NCBI GenBank assembly: GCA_031082005.1
Contig: JAVHLR010000001.1
Span: 1,177,386 to 1,241,385, forward strand
Source: Patescibacteria group bacterium
Lineage (GTDB): Bacteria > Patescibacteriota > Patescibacteriia > 2-12-FULL-60-25
DNA length: 64,000 nucleotides
Reading direction: 5' to 3'
The notes under the pieces were generated by a model that was given only the letters and a program-made list of their open reading frames with translations, was not told where the DNA came from and made no database searches. Every line of letters begins with the position of its first letter. The first letter of the stretch is position 1. The position numbers and the translations under genes were made by a program. Of this stretch, positions 32,533 through 41,936 are shown one piece after another.

Positions 32533-32949
32533 GTCGTCCTGAGCTTGTCGAAGGATCTTCGCTATTCTCAAAATACATATTTAAGGCCTATATCGGATAA
32601 ATCAGGGTTAACACGCTTGATTAACTCCAGCTTCTTATCTCGCCTCCAACCCTTCAATTGTTTCTCCCTTGCAATCGCTGAATAAGCGTCTTCAAAAAAT
32701 TCGATATAAACCAAGTCTGTCAGATTATATTGCGACGTAAAACCAAAAACAGTCTTAGCCCTATGCTGTTCATAACGTTTCGAAATGTCACTCGTAAACC
32801 CGACGTAATAAACGGTACGAAAACGATTAGAGAGGACGTAAATACAAAACTTCTTTTTCTCCATACTCATATAGCTGCCACAATTTAATTTGTCTGGCAA
32901 TACAATCGAATAATTCTTTCGAAAGGTCCTTCGACAAGCTCAGGACGAC
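32533..32949. mobile_element. GIY-YIG unit 2, inverted-end element (417 bp)
   Basis: Ends GTCGTCCTGAGCTTGTCGAA (32533 on) and, inward from 32949, GTCGTCCTGAGCTTGTCGAA are identical inverted copies over more than 20 bp. The GIY-YIG gene 32568-32870 lies between them, 7 nt from the left arm. The clearest of the three units. Confidence 0.7.
32568..32870 (-). CDS. single-domain GIY-YIG nuclease (copy 2)
   Basis: 100 residues from MSMEKKKFCIYVLSNRF (ATG 32864 is an alternative). Motifs: FCIYVLSN, VYYVGFTSDISKRYEQHR with catalytic Arg, and Glu in AIAREKQLKGWRRDKK. The second Gly-Ile-Tyr is VGF here. Same plan and orientation inside its inverted-end unit as copies 1 and 3. Confidence 0.88.
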   Translation of the reverse strand: MSMEKKKFCIYVLSNRFRTVYYVGFTSDISKRYEQHRAKTVFGFTSQYNLTDLVYIEFFEDAYSAIAREKQLKGWRRDKKLELIKRVNPDLSDIGLKYVF

Positions 32950-33042
32950 GAGGTCAAACGTCTTCCGCATCATGGCTATACAATGGTTGGAATTAAAGCT
33001 TATACTGGCCATTTTTCCCCCAAACCATTAAGCTCTGTCTAT

Positions 33043-34074
33043 ATGGAAGAGGAAACGCGCCTCATCTCGCCCGAAACCCAACCGACAGAACTAGGTTTTG
33101 ACGTTTCACTACGCCCGAAAACGCTTGGCGAATTCATCGGCCAACCGAAAATCAAAGAAAACCTCTCGATTTTCCTGGAGGCTGCCAAAGGCCGTAACGA
33201 ACCGTGCGAACACGTCATGCTTTACGGTCCTCCAGGACTCGGCAAGACGACCCTAGCCCACGTCATCGCCAACGAGATGGGAGCCACCATCAAAGTCACG
33301 AGCGGCCCCGCTCTGGAGCGCGTCGGCGACCTGGCCGCCATCCTCACCAATCTGGAAGACGGCGACGTACTTTTTATCGACGAGATCCACCGCATGAACC
33401 GCAGCATCGAAGAGGTGCTGTATCCAGCCATGGAGGATTTCGCGCTCGACATCGTCATCGGCAAGGGTCCGACTGCGCGCACTTTACGCCTCGACCTCAA
33501 ACGCTTCACGCTCATCGGCGCCACAACCAAATTCAGCCTCATCTCCGGACCGTTGCGCGACCGCTTCGGTTCCGTCTTTCACCTGGATTTCTACGGCCAT
33601 GACGAGATGTCCCAGATCATCCGCCGCACCGCCCGTATACTCGATGTACCCATCGAAGAAGATCCGGCTCGGCTCATCGCCAGCCGTGCACGCCGCACGC
33701 CGCGTATCGCCAATCGTCTGCTCAAACGGGTCCGCGATTTCGCCCAAGTCCGCAGCTCCGGCATCCTCGATCTCGAAACCGTCGATCGCGCCTTGATCGG
33801 TCTCGAGATCGATCCTTTAGGCTTGGACGAGACGGATCGCCGCGTCCTCCTGGCATTGATCAACAAATTCAACGGGGGTCCTGTCGGACTCACCACACTA
33901 GCCGCCAGCCTCAACGAAGAAGTCGCGACCCTCGAAGACGTGATTGAACCGTTCTTATTGCAGGAAGGCCTGCTTAACCGCACACCCCGCGGACGGACGG
34001 CTACTGAATTGGCCTATACACATCTTGGCGTCAAACCGCCGGAAGGCGACAAACAGCCCGGACTAGAGATATAA
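33043..34074 (+). CDS. ruvB: Holliday junction helicase RuvB
   Basis: Hexameric ATPase driving branch migration with RuvA. The start [11 protein letters not shown] at 33043 gives 343 residues, normal for RuvB; an earlier in-frame start adds unrelated residues. Walker [10 protein letters not shown], Walker [10 protein letters not shown], sensor 1 [12 protein letters not shown], arginine finger in GPLRDRFG, and the C-terminal winged helix with [17 protein letters not shown] and [17 protein letters not shown]. ruvA and ruvC are not in the window. Confidence 0.95.
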   Translation: MEEETRLISPETQPTELGFDVSLRPKTLGEFIGQPKIKENLSIFLEAAKGRNEPCEHVMLYGPPGLGKTTLAHVIANEMGATIKVTSGPALERVGDLAAILTNLEDGDVLFIDEIHRMNRSIEEVLYPAMEDFALDIVIGKGPTARTLRLDLKRFTLIGATTKFSLISGPLRDRFGSVFHLDFYGHDEMSQIIRRTARILDVPIEEDPARLIASRARRTPRIANRLLKRVRDFAQVRSSGILDLETVDRALIGLEIDPLGLDETDRRVLLALINKFNGGPVGLTTLAASLNEEVATLEDVIEPFLLQEGLLNRTPRGRTATELAYTHLGVKPPEGDKQPGLEI

Positions 34075-34096
34075 TGCATCAGAACTTCCGCCAATT

Positions 34097-34351
34097 ATGA
34101 TTCTCCTACAATATTTCCTCATGGCCTGGCTAGCGTTCCTGCTTATTTTCATGGTCATGTCACTGCTTACCGTCATGCAGATGGTACGCTTCGGCATCTC
34201 CGGCATGGGCACTTATGCCTCGACCTTCCTTTTCCTGATCTTATCCATCGGGACGATACTTGCTTGCAGTACATACTTCCTGACCGTCGATTGGTCGATG
34301 TCAGTCGATCTGTTCGGCGGCCTGCAGGACTCGATCTATTTCAACCCATAA
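34097..34351 (+). CDS. small membrane protein
   Basis: 84 residues, MILLQYFLMAWLAFLLIFMVM..., two or three membrane helices (about 3-28 and 40-64) and a short polar end. Follows ruvB by 22 nt. A TATAAT sequence in the end of ruvB (34070-34075) could be its -10 box. Unknown function. Confidence 0.6.
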   Translation: MILLQYFLMAWLAFLLIFMVMSLLTVMQMVRFGISGMGTYASTFLFLILSIGTILACSTYFLTVDWSMSVDLFGGLQDSIYFNP

Positions 34352-34388
34352 TACATCCTCTCTTCACACATTTTTTTGGTCATGACGA

Positions 34389-34491
34389 GTCGCTAGATGA
34401 ATAGCTTTGTGCAGCGAGGACTGTCTGAGCGAGGCATGATTAAAAAAATCATCACGAGTTCCGCAGCAAACAAAACCATTCACCTGGCGAC
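34389..34491. repeat. long imperfect hairpin with GGACTGTCTGAGCG core (copy 1)
   Basis: Outer arms GTCGCTAGATGAATAGCTTT and the inverted AACCATTCACCTGGCGAC region pair imperfectly. The core carries GCGAGGACTGTCTGAGCG and CACGAGTTCCGCAGC around ATGATTAAAAAAATCAT. Same core as 40015-40108, different arms. The rest of 34352-34517 holds nothing recognisable. Confidence 0.6.
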
Positions 34492-34517
34492 ACAAAAAAA
34501 CCTCCTATCAATAAAAT

Positions 34518-35129
34518 ATGCTAGATATCCATCATCTCCCCGGCTCCGACCTGCATGAACTGAAAGTCCTGCTGTTCCGTCGCCATCCCATAACTCTTAT
34601 CCCGCTGATACTCATTTCTTTGCTCATTGTGGCGATTCCGATCGGTATTTATATCGGGGTTCAAGTCGTACAACCAGAATTCCTTGCCCAACCCGGATAC
34701 TTCACCCTCTACATCCTGGGAGCCAGCGTTTTCTTCATGTTCGGCTGTCTATTCGCGTTTCAGATGTTCGTCGAATACTGGCTAGACGTATTCATCGTCA
34801 CCGATAAACGCATCCTGGACATCGACCAACACGGACTCTTCAGCCGCACGGTTTCTGAACTTAGGCTGTATCGTACGCAAGACGTGACCGCCGAGGTAAA
34901 AGGCATCCTACACACCCTGCTGGATTACGGCGATGTCTATGTGCAGACTGCCGGTGAGATGGAACGTTTCAGATTCGAAGAAGTCCCCCACCCCAACCAC
35001 GTCGCCAAGCTTATCCTGGAGCTGGCCGAAGCCGATCGACGCGAGCATCTGGAAGAAACCGTCGAAGAATTCGGCATGCCTGACGACAACGATAAAAAAG
35101 ACAAAATCGCTCGCCGACTTGAACCCTGA
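34518..35129 (+). CDS. bacterial PH-domain (bPH2) membrane protein
   Basis: 203 residues. Two membrane helices (about 27-50 and 60-84) are followed by a bPH2/YdbT-like domain: YWLDVFIVTDKRILDIDQHGLFSRTVSELRLYRTQDVTAEVKG, then LLDYGDVYVQTAG and FRFEEVPHPNHVA. The last 30 residues are acidic and charged. Role likely in membrane or envelope stress; not defined. Confidence 0.85.
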   Translation: MLDIHHLPGSDLHELKVLLFRRHPITLIPLILISLLIVAIPIGIYIGVQVVQPEFLAQPGYFTLYILGASVFFMFGCLFAFQMFVEYWLDVFIVTDKRILDIDQHGLFSRTVSELRLYRTQDVTAEVKGILHTLLDYGDVYVQTAGEMERFRFEEVPHPNHVAKLILELAEADRREHLEETVEEFGMPDDNDKKDKIARRLEP

Positions 35130-35139
35130 CAACTCTGTC

Positions 35140-36018
35140 TTATTTCTCGCTTGCAACGCTGATATTTTCACTGGCAAGTATAGCGAGTATCTTTTCTCGC
35201 AACATATTCATCCGCAAGCGTGCCGCCGTCTGATTTATTTCGCTTCTACGTCGCCTTTCGCGTTCAGCCAAAAAATCCAAATCCCGATCAGCGTGTCCTT
35301 GAATCGTGGCTGGATCGCCTTCTGAAATCGCTTTTCTTAAATTCGCGATTTTGTCATGATCCGCCCTCTTCTGCCTGGCTTCCGCGATACTCCCCAGACC
35401 GCTTCCGCTTTCACCCGAACCGGAGATGCGCACGGCCTCCATCGCGTCTAATGTTTCCTCGGCACCCCGTTCGCGTAAATGCAATCTGCCGAATCTCTCA
35501 CGTATCTCTTCATCCCACTCTTCAGTATTATATTCGCTATCTAGCCTGCCCTTGACCGCATCCATCAACTCGACCATCTCTTTGCCCAAAATCTTGGACA
35601 ACAGCTCAATTTTCTTCGCTTTTATCTCTCGGTAAAGGTTCTCCCTTTCCGGACTGGGGAGAGGACCGACAGTCAGGCCCGACTTGCTCCGAGCTGCTTC
35701 TCCGATCGCCGCAACTTGCAAATAATTATTCAAAGCGGCTTTTGCTCGTTCCTTCAGATCAAAAACCTGACTAACCGCGTCGAGGACTATTTTTTCCACG
35801 ACTGGTTCCGTTACCGTGCGTATTTTGTCATATTTCAACCCATCCAAATCCCGCTCACCCCCTTGACCAACCTTCAACACGCTCTCCTCATCCAAGGAAC
35901 CCAGATACTCGCGCAATTCCTCGACTAATCCCTTTTCTTCAGCTGCCTCTTCCGCTTTCACCGCTAACTCCTCATCCGGCACTTGCTGACCAGTCCTGAA
36001 TTCAAAAACCTTTCCCAT
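35140..36018 (-). CDS. charged helical protein, unknown
   Basis: 292 residues, MGKVFEFRTGQQVPDEELAVKAEEAA..., strongly acidic/basic with long helices, a serine/glycine linker (RISGSGESGSGLGS, about 200-213) and no membrane segment. It is 3 nt downstream of the SpoIID-domain gene on the same strand. I see no catalytic motif; a structural or scaffold role is possible. Confidence 0.65.
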   Translation of the reverse strand: MGKVFEFRTGQQVPDEELAVKAEEAAEEKGLVEELREYLGSLDEESVLKVGQGGERDLDGLKYDKIRTVTEPVVEKIVLDAVSQVFDLKERAKAALNNYLQVAAIGEAARSKSGLTVGPLPSPERENLYREIKAKKIELLSKILGKEMVELMDAVKGRLDSEYNTEEWDEEIRERFGRLHLRERGAEETLDAMEAVRISGSGESGSGLGSIAEARQKRADHDKIANLRKAISEGDPATIQGHADRDLDFLAERERRRRSEINQTAARLRMNMLREKILAILASENISVASEK

Positions 36019-36021
36019 ATT

Positions 36022-38343
36022 TTATTTATAAATCCTCATCAACTCTATCCCGGTGTAGAAGTGCTTGAGTATCTTGTCATACGTCCAACCGTCGGCCGCC
36101 ATGCCCAACGCACCTGTCGCCGACATGCCTACGCCATGACCCCACAAGGTCTTGCCGTTATCCCAAGGCACCGGCACTCCGACCAACCACGCATACGGCC
36201 CACCGCCCCAGACTTCGGTCCAAGAGCGTGTCCTGCCGTCAGATCGCGAGTAATACGGCGTGATAGCCAACTTACCCTGGTAAGTCACGATTTGACCGCG
36301 CGTAGAATCAATTGCCGCGACCACGTTAGAGTCACGGATCTCCGCGCCATACCCCCGATATACTTGATCGTATTTGGCATCCACCGTGAAATATTCAGCC
36401 GCGTGCTTCGTGCCGCGTTGCACATGATACATCGCATATGTTCTGGCTGCCGTGAGCAAAGCACGCTGATATTCCTGCGGACTCGAATTCGAGGTTTCGG
36501 CTATCCCCTTCAGGTACCACTCGACCGGCAATTCATTGATGACCCACACCAAATCGCTGGATGGCGTATAGCGCAGTTCCAATTTCCCACGAAACTTATT
36601 GTCGTTTGCCCCCGGCAACCAAGACACGGGGCGACTGACGTCAGTCATCTCGAGCGGTGCCAGGTTATCCGGTGCGGCCGCCACATAATAGGTTGACGAT
36701 TGCGTCGTGCAGCGCGGTCCGGTTGCCTTATACACTTTAGCCGCACGATCGTAAGTGACCCTCACTTCCTCGTTCGCATTGAATGAACAAACCGCTGAAC
36801 CATTCTGTTGCAGGCTGAAACCACCGGATACTGCACGTACCACCATCGTATCATCGTCAGTTTGATATAGACCGACGCGGATTATGGGTTCATTGGGCAG
36901 ACTGGAATAATCCCCTCCCAAGGGCACGACATTAGTCGTCGGATTGGAACTTGGCGCGGAAGGCTGTGCCGTCGCTGTCGGCTCCGGTTCGATGTATCCG
37001 TCTGCCGTGACGGTTATCGGGATATCGATAAGAGCGCCATCCACCTTATTGTCATCGGCATACAAAGCGAAATGAGCCGTATAGGTCCCTTTCTTCGCCG
37101 GCGCTTTAATCGTAAAACCCACGAACCCAACGCGACCCGGCTCTGTGACGCTATTCGTCCTGACCGCTTCATTTCCCGCATACCAAGATTCATCACGCAC
37201 GCTGATCAGGGTGTTTTCCGACGACGCTAAACTCACCCCAGTCGTCTTGATCGACAAAGTGCTCCATGTCGCCAAACCCGTATTCTTAAAACCGTATGTC
37301 AACGCAAGACGGCCATTCCCCAATAGGGTTGCTGACCTGGCAGAACTCAAAAGCAATAACCCGGAATATTTACCGCTCGTATTTCCCGCAGTACTTAAAT
37401 CCGTAATCGTATTTATGATTGCCGAAGCAGAAGCGACTTTGATTGGCAGATCAACCGTCCCCCCAGGAATCCAGGCCGCATCTTCTGCTGCCAGCTGATA
37501 AGATTCGGTGTATTTTCCCGTAGTCGCCGGTGCTTTGAGCTTGAATGTGAAATGCCCGACCTCGCCTGGTTTTATCATGCTCTCCTTCATCACCGACGGC
37601 TGATACCGACTCTTCCATGAACCGTCCTGGAATGGGCTATTCCGATCCGTCTTACCCGTATATATGGACACATAGTTACTTCCCGAGTTGTACCAAATTT
37701 TTGTCCCCGTGTTCTTGAACGCTAAATTGACCGTCGCATATCCGGAAGGCTCTATCTGCCACTCGATGCCGCCCTTATCCACCAATAATGCTGCATACCC
37801 GGAGACTGACTGACTAATCGGTGCCGACACGGGCGAGACCGTAGCCGAAGGCTGCGTAGCTACCGGGTTCGAAGTCGCTGCGACCACATTGAATTCAACC
37901 GCAGCAACCGATCCTTTGACCCACTTATTGATTCCATACGACAAAAGGAATCTTTCATTGTATGTGCCTGGGGTTTTCGGTGCCTGGACCCAAAAAGTCG
38001 CTGTCGCGTTCTGTCCCGGCTTGACCGAACTTTGCGCAATCAACCCCGGAAGATCATTCGTTAACCAAGTCGCATTGCCGAAAATGGATGAATCACCATA
38101 CAGATACAAAGCCGTTTTATCGCGCGCGCCGTACCACGTGTTGTTTCCGATGTTCTTGAAACTCAAAGTAATCTGTTTCTTCTCCCCTGCGTTCAGGATG
38201 ACCCGAAGGTTATTCGTCTGCGCATAATAATCGTAAGTCGCTGCCCGAGAAGCTTGAGGCACGGGAAGCACCGTGGTGGCCAACAACACGGAAAGTACGA
38301 GTCTTGCGGCTGATCGTAGAATATTTTTTTTCATATCGTTCAT
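36022..38343 (-). CDS. secreted SpoIID/LytB-domain protein with three Ig-like repeats
   Basis: 773 residues. Signal peptide (about 1-34, ending ASRAA), then three NBR1-type Ig-like domains (about 36-145, 185-300, 325-445), recognisable by repeated FKNIGNNTWY/FKNTGTKIWYNSG/FKNTGLATWSTL and KAPATTGKYTESYQLAAED blocks, a Pro/Ser/Thr linker, and a C-terminal SpoIID domain (about 545-773: NELPVEWYLKGIAETSNSSPQEYQRALLTAARTYA..., ending GHGVGMSATGALGMA). SpoIID is a murein lytic transglycosylase in sporulators; here it probably remodels the cell wall. ATG 38334 is an equally good start. Confidence 0.88.
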   Translation of the reverse strand: MNDMKKNILRSAARLVLSVLLATTVLPVPQASRAATYDYYAQTNNLRVILNAGEKKQITLSFKNIGNNTWYGARDKTALYLYGDSSIFGNATWLTNDLPGLIAQSSVKPGQNATATFWVQAPKTPGTYNERFLLSYGINKWVKGSVAAVEFNVVAATSNPVATQPSATVSPVSAPISQSVSGYAALLVDKGGIEWQIEPSGYATVNLAFKNTGTKIWYNSGSNYVSIYTGKTDRNSPFQDGSWKSRYQPSVMKESMIKPGEVGHFTFKLKAPATTGKYTESYQLAAEDAAWIPGGTVDLPIKVASASAIINTITDLSTAGNTSGKYSGLLLLSSARSATLLGNGRLALTYGFKNTGLATWSTLSIKTTGVSLASSENTLISVRDESWYAGNEAVRTNSVTEPGRVGFVGFTIKAPAKKGTYTAHFALYADDNKVDGALIDIPITVTADGYIEPEPTATAQPSAPSSNPTTNVVPLGGDYSSLPNEPIIRVGLYQTDDDTMVVRAVSGGFSLQQNGSAVCSFNANEEVRVTYDRAAKVYKATGPRCTTQSSTYYVAAAPDNLAPLEMTDVSRPVSWLPGANDNKFRGKLELRYTPSSDLVWVINELPVEWYLKGIAETSNSSPQEYQRALLTAARTYAMYHVQRGTKHAAEYFTVDAKYDQVYRGYGAEIRDSNVVAAIDSTRGQIVTYQGKLAITPYYSRSDGRTRSWTEVWGGGPYAWLVGVPVPWDNGKTLWGHGVGMSATGALGMAADGWTYDKILKHFYTGIELMRIYK

Positions 38344-38405
38344 CGGGCTTTCCGACCCTCATTTCCAAATCACACGGACGTTAAATCATGAGGATTCCCT
38401 GCCTT

Positions 38406-38416
38406 AAAACCATTAT
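38406..38416 (-). promoter_or_regulatory. possible -10 box for the SpoIID gene
   Basis: Minus strand CTCTATAATGG contains TATAAT about 65 nt before ATG 38343. No good -35 is visible. The 38344-38541 gap serves two divergent genes and otherwise shows nothing recognisable. Confidence 0.3.
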
Positions 38417-38541
38417 AGAGCATACGGACGTGAATTGTTACCCTGAAATGTTGATAGGCCAAAAATTACGCTAAGTTAAGTGAAATAATTGATGTTTAGC
38501 TTGTTTCGTGCCAATATTATCGATGAATATGGAGTTCATAT

Positions 38542-39999
38542 ATGAGTGAGGCACGAATCCTAGCCTGGAACACCGGAATCCAAATCACTGGCAAAGCCAT
38601 TTCGACTGCGATTGGCGTGATCGTCATCGGTCTCATGGCACGCTATCTCGGCCAAGACGGTTTTGGCATCTATACCACCGCCAATTCATTCCTCCAGGTG
38701 TTCGCCCTGATTCTTGATCTGGGAATCAACGTGATGCTCGTCCAAATGTTGGGCGAACGCGCCGGCGACAAAGAATTCGAAAAACGCGCGACCAGCGCCG
38801 TCTTTACTTTTCGACTGGTCACGGCGCTCATCCTCCTGACTCTGGCACCGATCATCGGTCTGTTCCTGGATTATCCCTGGGAACTCAAACTCGCCTTCTT
38901 CGCCATCTGGGGCTCGTATTTCTCCAGCGTCGTGAACCAGATCGTCATCGGTACGGAACAACGCCACTTCAAGATGCATTATGCCGCACTGGGTGAAGTC
39001 GTCGGACGCCTGGTGACGCTCGCCGGATTACTCATCGGCATCAGCAGTGGGCTGGGCGTAGTTGGTCTGACGCTAATCGTCAGCATAGGCAGCACCGCGA
39101 ACTTCGTGCTCAACCTGCTGCTCGCCAGACGCCATGCTTCATTCGCCTGGAACTGGGATCCAGCCTTCTGGCGCACCCTGCTCGGTCGTTCGTGGCCCAT
39201 CGGTCTTTCGATTTTATTCAATCTGATCTATTTCCGTGCCGACACACTCATCCTCTCCTACGTCCGTCCATTGAATGAAGTCGGAATCTACGGCGCCGCC
39301 TATCGCGTCCTGGAGATCCTGATAACCCTGCCTTTCATGTATTGCGGCGTCCTGCTCCCCCTTATCGCCAGAGCCTGGGCCGACAAGGACAAAGAACGCT
39401 TCAATCGACTGTATCGTAACGCCTTATCGACCATGGCCTTGCTTGCCGCGCCCATGGTCGCCGGAGTTTTCGTCATGGGCGATCGCATCATGCTCGCCAT
39501 CGCCGGCGATGCCTTCGTCGAATCCGGAATGATCCTCAAAATACTCATCCTGGCCGCTGCCGTCATCTTCCTCGGAACCGTCTCATCCCACGCCATCGTA
39601 GCCCTTGATGCGCAGAAAAAATCCATGCCGCTTTATATCGCCATCGCTATCGTGACGTTGATCGGCTACATCATCTTCATCCCGCGTTATGGCATGTATG
39701 CCGCAGCCTGGCTCACCGTATTCTCCGAAGGAGCGGTCGCCATCGGCACCACCATCATCTCCTTCTATATCGCCAAAAGCGGTTTCGCCACTATCGCCAT
39801 CGCAAAAGCCTCTGCCTGTGCCGCAGCCATGGCTCTAGCGATCCTTCCGCTCCAAGACATGTGGTTGCCCATCCCGATCGCAGCCGGAGCAATCATTTAC
39901 GGACTGTTAGTGGTTGTTACCGGCACGATTTCACGTCAGACCATGAAGGACATCCTCTCTTTCCGACGCGGCACGCCTTCGACCGGGATGGATGTGTAA
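38542..39999 (+). CDS. polysaccharide flippase (Wzx/MATE-like)
   Basis: 485 residues, about fourteen membrane helices. N-terminal ILAWNTGIQITGKAISTAIGVIVIGLMARYLGQDGFGIY is the typical oligosaccharide-flippase opening; the second half has FRADTLILSYVRPLNEVGIYGAAYRVLE. It would move lipid-linked sugar units across the membrane for surface polysaccharide assembly, in line with the O-antigen ligase-like gene next to it. GGAG stands 7 nt before ATG. Confidence 0.9.
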   Translation: MSEARILAWNTGIQITGKAISTAIGVIVIGLMARYLGQDGFGIYTTANSFLQVFALILDLGINVMLVQMLGERAGDKEFEKRATSAVFTFRLVTALILLTLAPIIGLFLDYPWELKLAFFAIWGSYFSSVVNQIVIGTEQRHFKMHYAALGEVVGRLVTLAGLLIGISSGLGVVGLTLIVSIGSTANFVLNLLLARRHASFAWNWDPAFWRTLLGRSWPIGLSILFNLIYFRADTLILSYVRPLNEVGIYGAAYRVLEILITLPFMYCGVLLPLIARAWADKDKERFNRLYRNALSTMALLAAPMVAGVFVMGDRIMLAIAGDAFVESGMILKILILAAAVIFLGTVSSHAIVALDAQKKSMPLYIAIAIVTLIGYIIFIPRYGMYAAAWLTVFSEGAVAIGTTIISFYIAKSGFATIAIAKASACAAAMALAILPLQDMWLPIPIAAGAIIYGLLVVVTGTISRQTMKDILSFRRGTPSTGMDV

Positions 40000-40014
40000 G
40001 AAGATATCAGACAG

Positions 40015-40108
40015 CTAGGCTGTAGCACTTTTCTGTGTGAGGACTGTCTGAGCGGTGCTATATAACTTCACCGCGAGTTCCGCAACACAGAAAAGTGCTA
40101 CAGCCTAG
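40015..40108. repeat. 24-bp perfect inverted repeat around GGACTGTCTGAGCG core (copy 2)
   Basis: Arms 40015-40038 and 40085-40108 are perfectly complementary; the 46-nt core contains GAGGACTGTCTGAGCG and CGCGAGTTCCGCA. Core as in 34389-34491, arms unrelated to that copy. Confidence 0.7.
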
Positions 40109-40125
40109 CGAAACTCAAACTTAAA

Positions 40126-40154
40126 GCCTGGATTCCCGCTTCCGCGGGAATGAC
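40126..40154 (+). repeat. palindromic repeat GCCTGGATTCCCGC...GCGGGAATGAC
   Basis: TTCCCGC/GCGGGAA stem with an outer ATGAC end; same family as in dinB, 45175-45203 and 63576-63640. It ends 6 nt before the next start codon. Confidence 0.6.
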
Positions 40155-40160
40155 AAAATC

Positions 40161-41429
40161 ATGTCCCCTATCCTAATCACACTCGCCGTCCTCTACGGCT
40201 TCTTCGCCTGGAAATATCCCCGATACGCGGTTTTGACGTTCCCGCTCTTGCTCCCCTCTTATCTCTTGCGCGCTAAACTCGGACCGCTACCCACGACCCT
40301 TTTGGAGCTCGGCCTACTCTCATTGTTCATCGCCGTCACAGTGCAGACCGGAAAAACCCGCTGGCTCGCGGGGATCGAATCCCTTAAACCTTGGCGCTAC
40401 GCCCTGCTCTTGTGGACCCTTGCCACCGCCGTCGCTGTCGTCGTCGCGCCGGACAAAATCTCTGCCCTCGGGCTTTGGCGTGCCTACATCCTCGAACCGA
40501 TCGTCTATCTAATCCTTTTGAAAGGATTCCTGATCGACGAATCTGACCGCTGGCTAGTCATCGAATCCTTCATCGTCACGACCGTCTTCATAGCTCTCTG
40601 GAGCGTCTTCCAATTCACGACCAATATCGGGATACCTCCTCCTTGGAACGTAGGCCTAGCACTGCGACGTGCAACCGGCCCTTTCCCCTTCCCTAACGCC
40701 GTCGCGCTCTACTGCGCGCCCCTCGCCGCTCTCTTCTTCGGTCTGGCCACATTCACCGAAGTACGAAGTACGAAGTACGCTAGACATCTTCTCTGGCTCG
40801 GTTTCCTCTCCGCCTCTCTAGCCACTCTTCTCGCCAAAAGTGTCGGCGGCTCTCTTGCAATTTTTTCCTGCGTCACACTCACCTTACTCTGGAACAAAAA
40901 AACCCGCCTGCCGATCATCGGCGCGATCATTCTCGGCGCCGCAATCTTATTTTCTGTTCCGCAACTCCGCGAACCGACGATCAAAACTCTGTCTTTCCAG
41001 AACTGGTCTGGCCGAGTGCGTGTCTGGATGTGGCAAGAAACGGCAGACATGCTGAAAGATCGCCCAATCTTCGGCGCTGGTTTAGGCGCTTATCCGACCG
41101 TCTTCGCGCCCTACCATAAAAAAACCTTTATCGAGATCTTCCAGTATCCGCACAACATCCTGCTCAATCTTTGGAGCGAAACCGGCCTCCCCGGCATCCT
41201 CGCCTTCATCTGGATCATCGTCACTTGGATAATAACAGCACTACGAAACGAAGTACGAAGTACGAGGTACAAGCCCTCAATCGTCTATCTCCTCCCTCTC
41301 ATCGCCCTCCTTATCCACGGCTTGGTTGATGTCCCATATTTCAAAAACGACCTGGCATTCCAATTCTGGATACTGGCAGGCCTTGCGTCTCTTCCCGTTG
41401 TAAAACCAAAAACCCCAATCGAACGCTAG
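40161..41429 (+). CDS. O-antigen ligase/polymerase-like membrane protein
   Basis: 422 residues, about eleven helices, with the Wzy/WaaL periplasmic loop (NWSGRVRVWMWQETADMLKDRPIFGAGLGAYP then YPHNILLNLWSETGLPG). It would ligate or polymerise surface sugars. Two GAAGTAC repeats are read in frame as near-identical peptides EVRSTKY (about residue 202) and EVRSTRY (about 365), both in loops between membrane helices. Its stop overlaps the end of the convergent 41426-41629 gene. Confidence 0.87.
   Translation: MSPILITLAVLYGFFAWKYPRYAVLTFPLLLPSYLLRAKLGPLPTTLLELGLLSLFIAVTVQTGKTRWLAGIESLKPWRYALLLWTLATAVAVVVAPDKISALGLWRAYILEPIVYLILLKGFLIDESDRWLVIESFIVTTVFIALWSVFQFTTNIGIPPPWNVGLALRRATGPFPFPNAVALYCAPLAALFFGLATFTEVRSTKYARHLLWLGFLSASLATLLAKSVGGSLAIFSCVTLTLLWNKKTRLPIIGAIILGAAILFSVPQLREPTIKTLSFQNWSGRVRVWMWQETADMLKDRPIFGAGLGAYPTVFAPYHKKTFIEIFQYPHNILLNLWSETGLPGILAFIWIIVTWIITALRNEVRSTRYKPSIVYLLPLIALLIHGLVDVPYFKNDLAFQFWILAGLASLPVVKPKTPIER
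40757..40779 (+). repeat. GAAGTAC tandem repeat in coding sequence (copy 1)
   Basis: CGAAGTACGAAGTACGAAGT with a third GAAGTAC, read as EVRSTKY; includes the palindrome GTACTTCGTAC on the other strand. Confidence 0.6.
41250..41270 (+). repeat. GAAGTAC tandem repeat in coding sequence (copy 2)
   Basis: GAAGTACGAAGTACGAGGTA read as EVRSTRY in the same gene. Confidence 0.6.
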
Positions 41430-41629
41430 GCTTCAGGCGCAACTGGGTTTTCCTCGTCCCAAAAATGGCTTTCCCTCAACGTCTGTTCGGCTAGATCCTC
41501 GGCCTCATCGATATCCAACCCTTCATCCAAAATCAGGTGATTGATAATCACTGCCCGGCATTCATTCTTCTCTTTTGGTTGTCCTTTTTCGTCCAGGCAG
41601 AGCTGGCGTAGTGCTTCTTTTGTCGCCAT
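41426..41629 (-). CDS. small hypothetical protein
   Basis: 67 residues from MATKEALRQLCLDEKGQPKEKNE; the upstream part of the frame is unlikely as protein. Acidic helical body (LDEGLDIDEAEDLAEQTLRESHFWDEE). Convergent with the O-antigen ligase-like gene, overlapping its stop by 4 nt. Unknown function. Confidence 0.6.
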   Translation of the reverse strand: MATKEALRQLCLDEKGQPKEKNECRAVIINHLILDEGLDIDEAEDLAEQTLRESHFWDEENPVAPEA

Positions 41630-41733
41630 ATGCTGATAGGTTAGAAGATACGCTAAAAAAACACAATGCATCCTTGACCTAAAAGGTAAAATCATCTAAT
41701 CTTTGCGGCAGCAACGAACCAAAAAAATCACAA

Positions 41734-41823
<90 letters not shown>

Positions 41824-41936
41824 TGAAGAATACGATGGATTTACGCCTCGTATTTTTCTTTTTCACGCAAATCCAAAGCAGATCATCTTGCAGATGACAC
41901 AGCTATCAATCCTTGCTATGCTGGATATTGCACGCT

